In this document: piece after piece, positions 62,389 through 64,000 of the stretch
Layout of the letters: every line of letters begins with the position of its first letter
How positions within the stretch are numbered: the stretch's first letter is position 1
Assembly: GCA_046349775.1 (NCBI GenBank)
Contig: JAXMBS010000001.1
Span: 62,001 to 126,000 of the forward strand
Source: JAEUIG01 sp046349775
Lineage (GTDB): Bacteria; Planctomycetota; Planctomycetia; Planctomycetales; Planctomycetaceae
Length of the DNA: 64,000 nt
Reading direction: 5' to 3'
Notes under the pieces: model-generated
Seen by the model: only the letters and a program-made list of their open reading frames with translations
Databases searched by the model: none
What the model was told of the DNA's origin: nothing
Program-made: the position numbers and the translations under genes

Positions 62389-64000
62389 ATGCGGCAAACT
62401 CGCGCGCCTGGACTTGCCGAAGCGACCGGGCCGGTCGGATTTGGGCCCCGTCAGTGGATTTGTGAACAATGTGTTCGACAGGGCTGCGTTCGCTGGGCAG
62501 AATCGTGGCGGTCGGGTATGAAAGCCGACACACGTCCGATGGGACCGGATCTACCGGTCCAGGTCAGTTCGCGGGCCGCTGAACGATTTGGCAACAGCAG
62601 TTCGACGGCGATCCGCCATGGGACGACCCGTGCGTTGCGGCGACCCGCAATCGACGACGGCGTTCGACACCAACGGACGCACGCAGGGGGCTCCGGCGCC
62701 TGCGGTTGCGCCGCGGGATGATGACTACGACCTGCGGACGATCGTCGAGTCGGTATTCGACCCGGCGGTAGACTGTGTGATCTACGAATCACCCGACGGG
62801 CTGAACTCCACGGCGGCGATTGGCGGATGTCTGTACGTCCCCAGCGTGCGCTGGCGGCGCGGCGACCTGCGGTGAAGCCGCTGCGACGCATGGGACGTAT
62901 GCAGTTTGTCAGGCCGTCGCTGCGCTGCCGTATTCAGGACCGGCGACCAGTCTGGAGCGGTTGACCCGGTTGTCTCGACGCAGTCTGATTGCGCGCCGGT
63001 CGAGGCCGGTGAATTTCCGGGCGCAGGCGGAGCTGGCGGGGCGCGGGCTGGGACGTGGCCGATTTGCGGGGGAGGACTGCCGCACACGATCGCCAAGGAG
63101 TTGGTGACCGCGCGGTACGATCAGAAATCGAAGCTGGTTCTGGTGGATGCCGCAAAGGGTCGGGGCACACTGCACGACGTGCAGGCCGGAGTCCACGAGG
63201 AGGCCTGCGAGAGATGACTCTGAAAACGTCATTGAATCGCTGGTCGCCGAGCTCCGGCGACGAATGGCCGTTGATCCGTGATTGCGCCGGTGATTCTTGT
63301 TGACGATCCGTGGTGGAGGTCGCTGCAGGAACCGAGAGCCCGACCGTCAACGGAACAAGACGATCTGGAACAGGGGATGCTGACGGCGGCCGCACTGTTG
63401 CATGCCGCTGCCATCCCAATGTGGTCGTGCACCGCGAGAAGGCGCGTCGAGAACATGTCCTTGCGGATGTGTCATCGTTTGGTCGCCGTGGCTGCACCGT
63501 GATCGTCCCGAAAGGGAAACGACGACGTGCGGCTGTCATGGCCGGCGAACGTCGAGATGCGCGACCGGCGCGGGTGCCGGCGAGGCAGCCGTCGAGTTGA
63601 CCAATTGCCTCGCGGCGGCCAAGACAACCGTGCTGACGGTGCCGCTCGGTCCAGTTGCAGCGATTAATCCGCGGACGAGCAGTCGGCGAAGCGCTGACAC
63701 TTATCACGGACAGTGACTACTTTGTAAAACGCCCGGAGGCCAAACGGGGACGATTGACCGACGGTTCGTGGAGCCGATTCGGATCGAGGAGGTTGAGCGC
63801 GCCGGGCGTTACATTCAGGAGTATCGATTTAATCCGTTTCAACAGTTGTGGATCGATCGATACAGCCGCTGTGGGGAAACGCAGCGTATATTTGTGCTGG
63901 ACAGCTGCGCCGTCAATTGGCTGACACTGTCGTGTGTCGCCGCGGAATGTCGCGCACACGTGCGACACGAAGTTCCTGGCGGCGATGTTCAATGTGCTGC
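62389..64000 (+). pseudogene. Unidentified protein, frameshifted and cut by the right edge
   Basis: From MRQTRAPGLAEATGPVGFGP the reading passes through several frames with protein-like stretches: FDTNGRTQGAPAPAVAPRDD, YDLRTIVESVFDPAVDCVIY, ICGGGLPHTIAKELVTARYD, QKSKLVLVDAAKGRGTLHDV, VVVHREKARREHVLADVSSF, LTLITDSDYFVKRPEAKRG, RRFVEPIRIEEVERAGRYIQ and YRFNPFQQLWIDRYSRCGET, then RIFVLDSCAVNWLTLS at the edge. I do not recognise the family. It may be one long protein or two genes. Minus-strand frames here are Arg/Pro/Thr-rich and look like shadows. Indel density is as high as in the other damaged patches. Confidence 0.4.

Noticed and set aside
62934..63707. 257-residue minus-strand open frame
   Set aside because: Arg/Pro/Thr-rich with no structure; the plus strand gives better protein-like blocks.

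Overview
The window looks like part of a planctomycete chromosome, most likely from the order Planctomycetales, with high GC. The evidence is the gene content: three DUF1501 proteins, a DUF1549/DUF1553 protein, Tat-exported oxidoreductase and amidohydrolase genes, NPCBM/PA14 proteins, a MoxR-DUF58-BatA cluster and many signal peptides. Sequence quality is patchy. Long intact stretches (about 7-18 kb and 53.6-62.2 kb) alternate with stretches where recognisable proteins switch frame every 50-300 bases (5.5-6.5, 18.8-22.7, 24.1-25.6, 27.1-31.5, 33.8-35.1, 39.7-41.1, 46-53.2 and 62.4-64 kb). Because essential-type genes such as uvrB are affected too, I read most frameshifts as low-coverage consensus errors rather than true pseudogenes.

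Layout. 1-5.2 kb, minus strand: edge-truncated GH18-type protein, lipoprotein, DUF1501 protein, CehA/McbA-type PHP metallohydrolase. 5.4-8.9 kb, minus strand: thiC, overlapped by a retropepsin-like protease gene and followed by a nuclease-like gene and a small ORF. 9.1-11.4 kb, plus strand: two tandem membrane-protein paralogs and a GspE/PilB-like ATPase with a degenerate P-loop. 11.5-17.8 kb, minus strand: Gfo/Idh/MocA oxidoreductase, then the translation/SRP block ffh, (DUF6932-like pair), rpsP, trmD, rplS, yraN-like. 18.1-18.8 kb: a RAYT transposase flanked by inverted REP-like hairpins. 18.8-25.6 kb: DUF1501, DUF1549/1553, amidohydrolase and another DUF1501 gene. 26.0-35.1 kb is the accessory region: a WHTH-type protein ending in seven 9-residue Cys-Gly-Arg repeats, a cluster of CAACTTGG/CCAAGTTG sites, a PLD-SNF2 helicase with an Eco57I-type adenine methylase (a probable restriction or anti-phage module), and a KaiC/RepA-like ATPase. 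35.4-39.0 kb: uvrB and an HMG-CoA reductase homolog. 39.2-54.7 kb, minus strand: secreted/coiled-coil/HEAT-like proteins and the moxR-DUF58-BatA-VWA-type series. 54.8-62.2 kb: prenyltransferase-repeat protein, SIMPL protein, PQQ propeller, universal stress protein, lipoprotein and a thioredoxin-fold lipoprotein without redox cysteines. 62.4-64 kb: an unidentified broken gene running off the right edge.

How parts may work together. moxR, DUF58, BatA-like, VWA/GATase-like and DUF4175-like genes are co-directional and closely packed, which suggests one membrane-associated complex built with the help of the MoxR chaperone. The helicase and methylase are adjacent and co-oriented like a restriction-modification pair. 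Intergenic DNA is rich in short, word-like microrepeats and hairpins. Several have entered reading frames (thiC, trmD, uvrB, the 33.8 kb ATPase), which is the most unusual genome-level trait here. I saw no tRNA, rRNA or CRISPR array.
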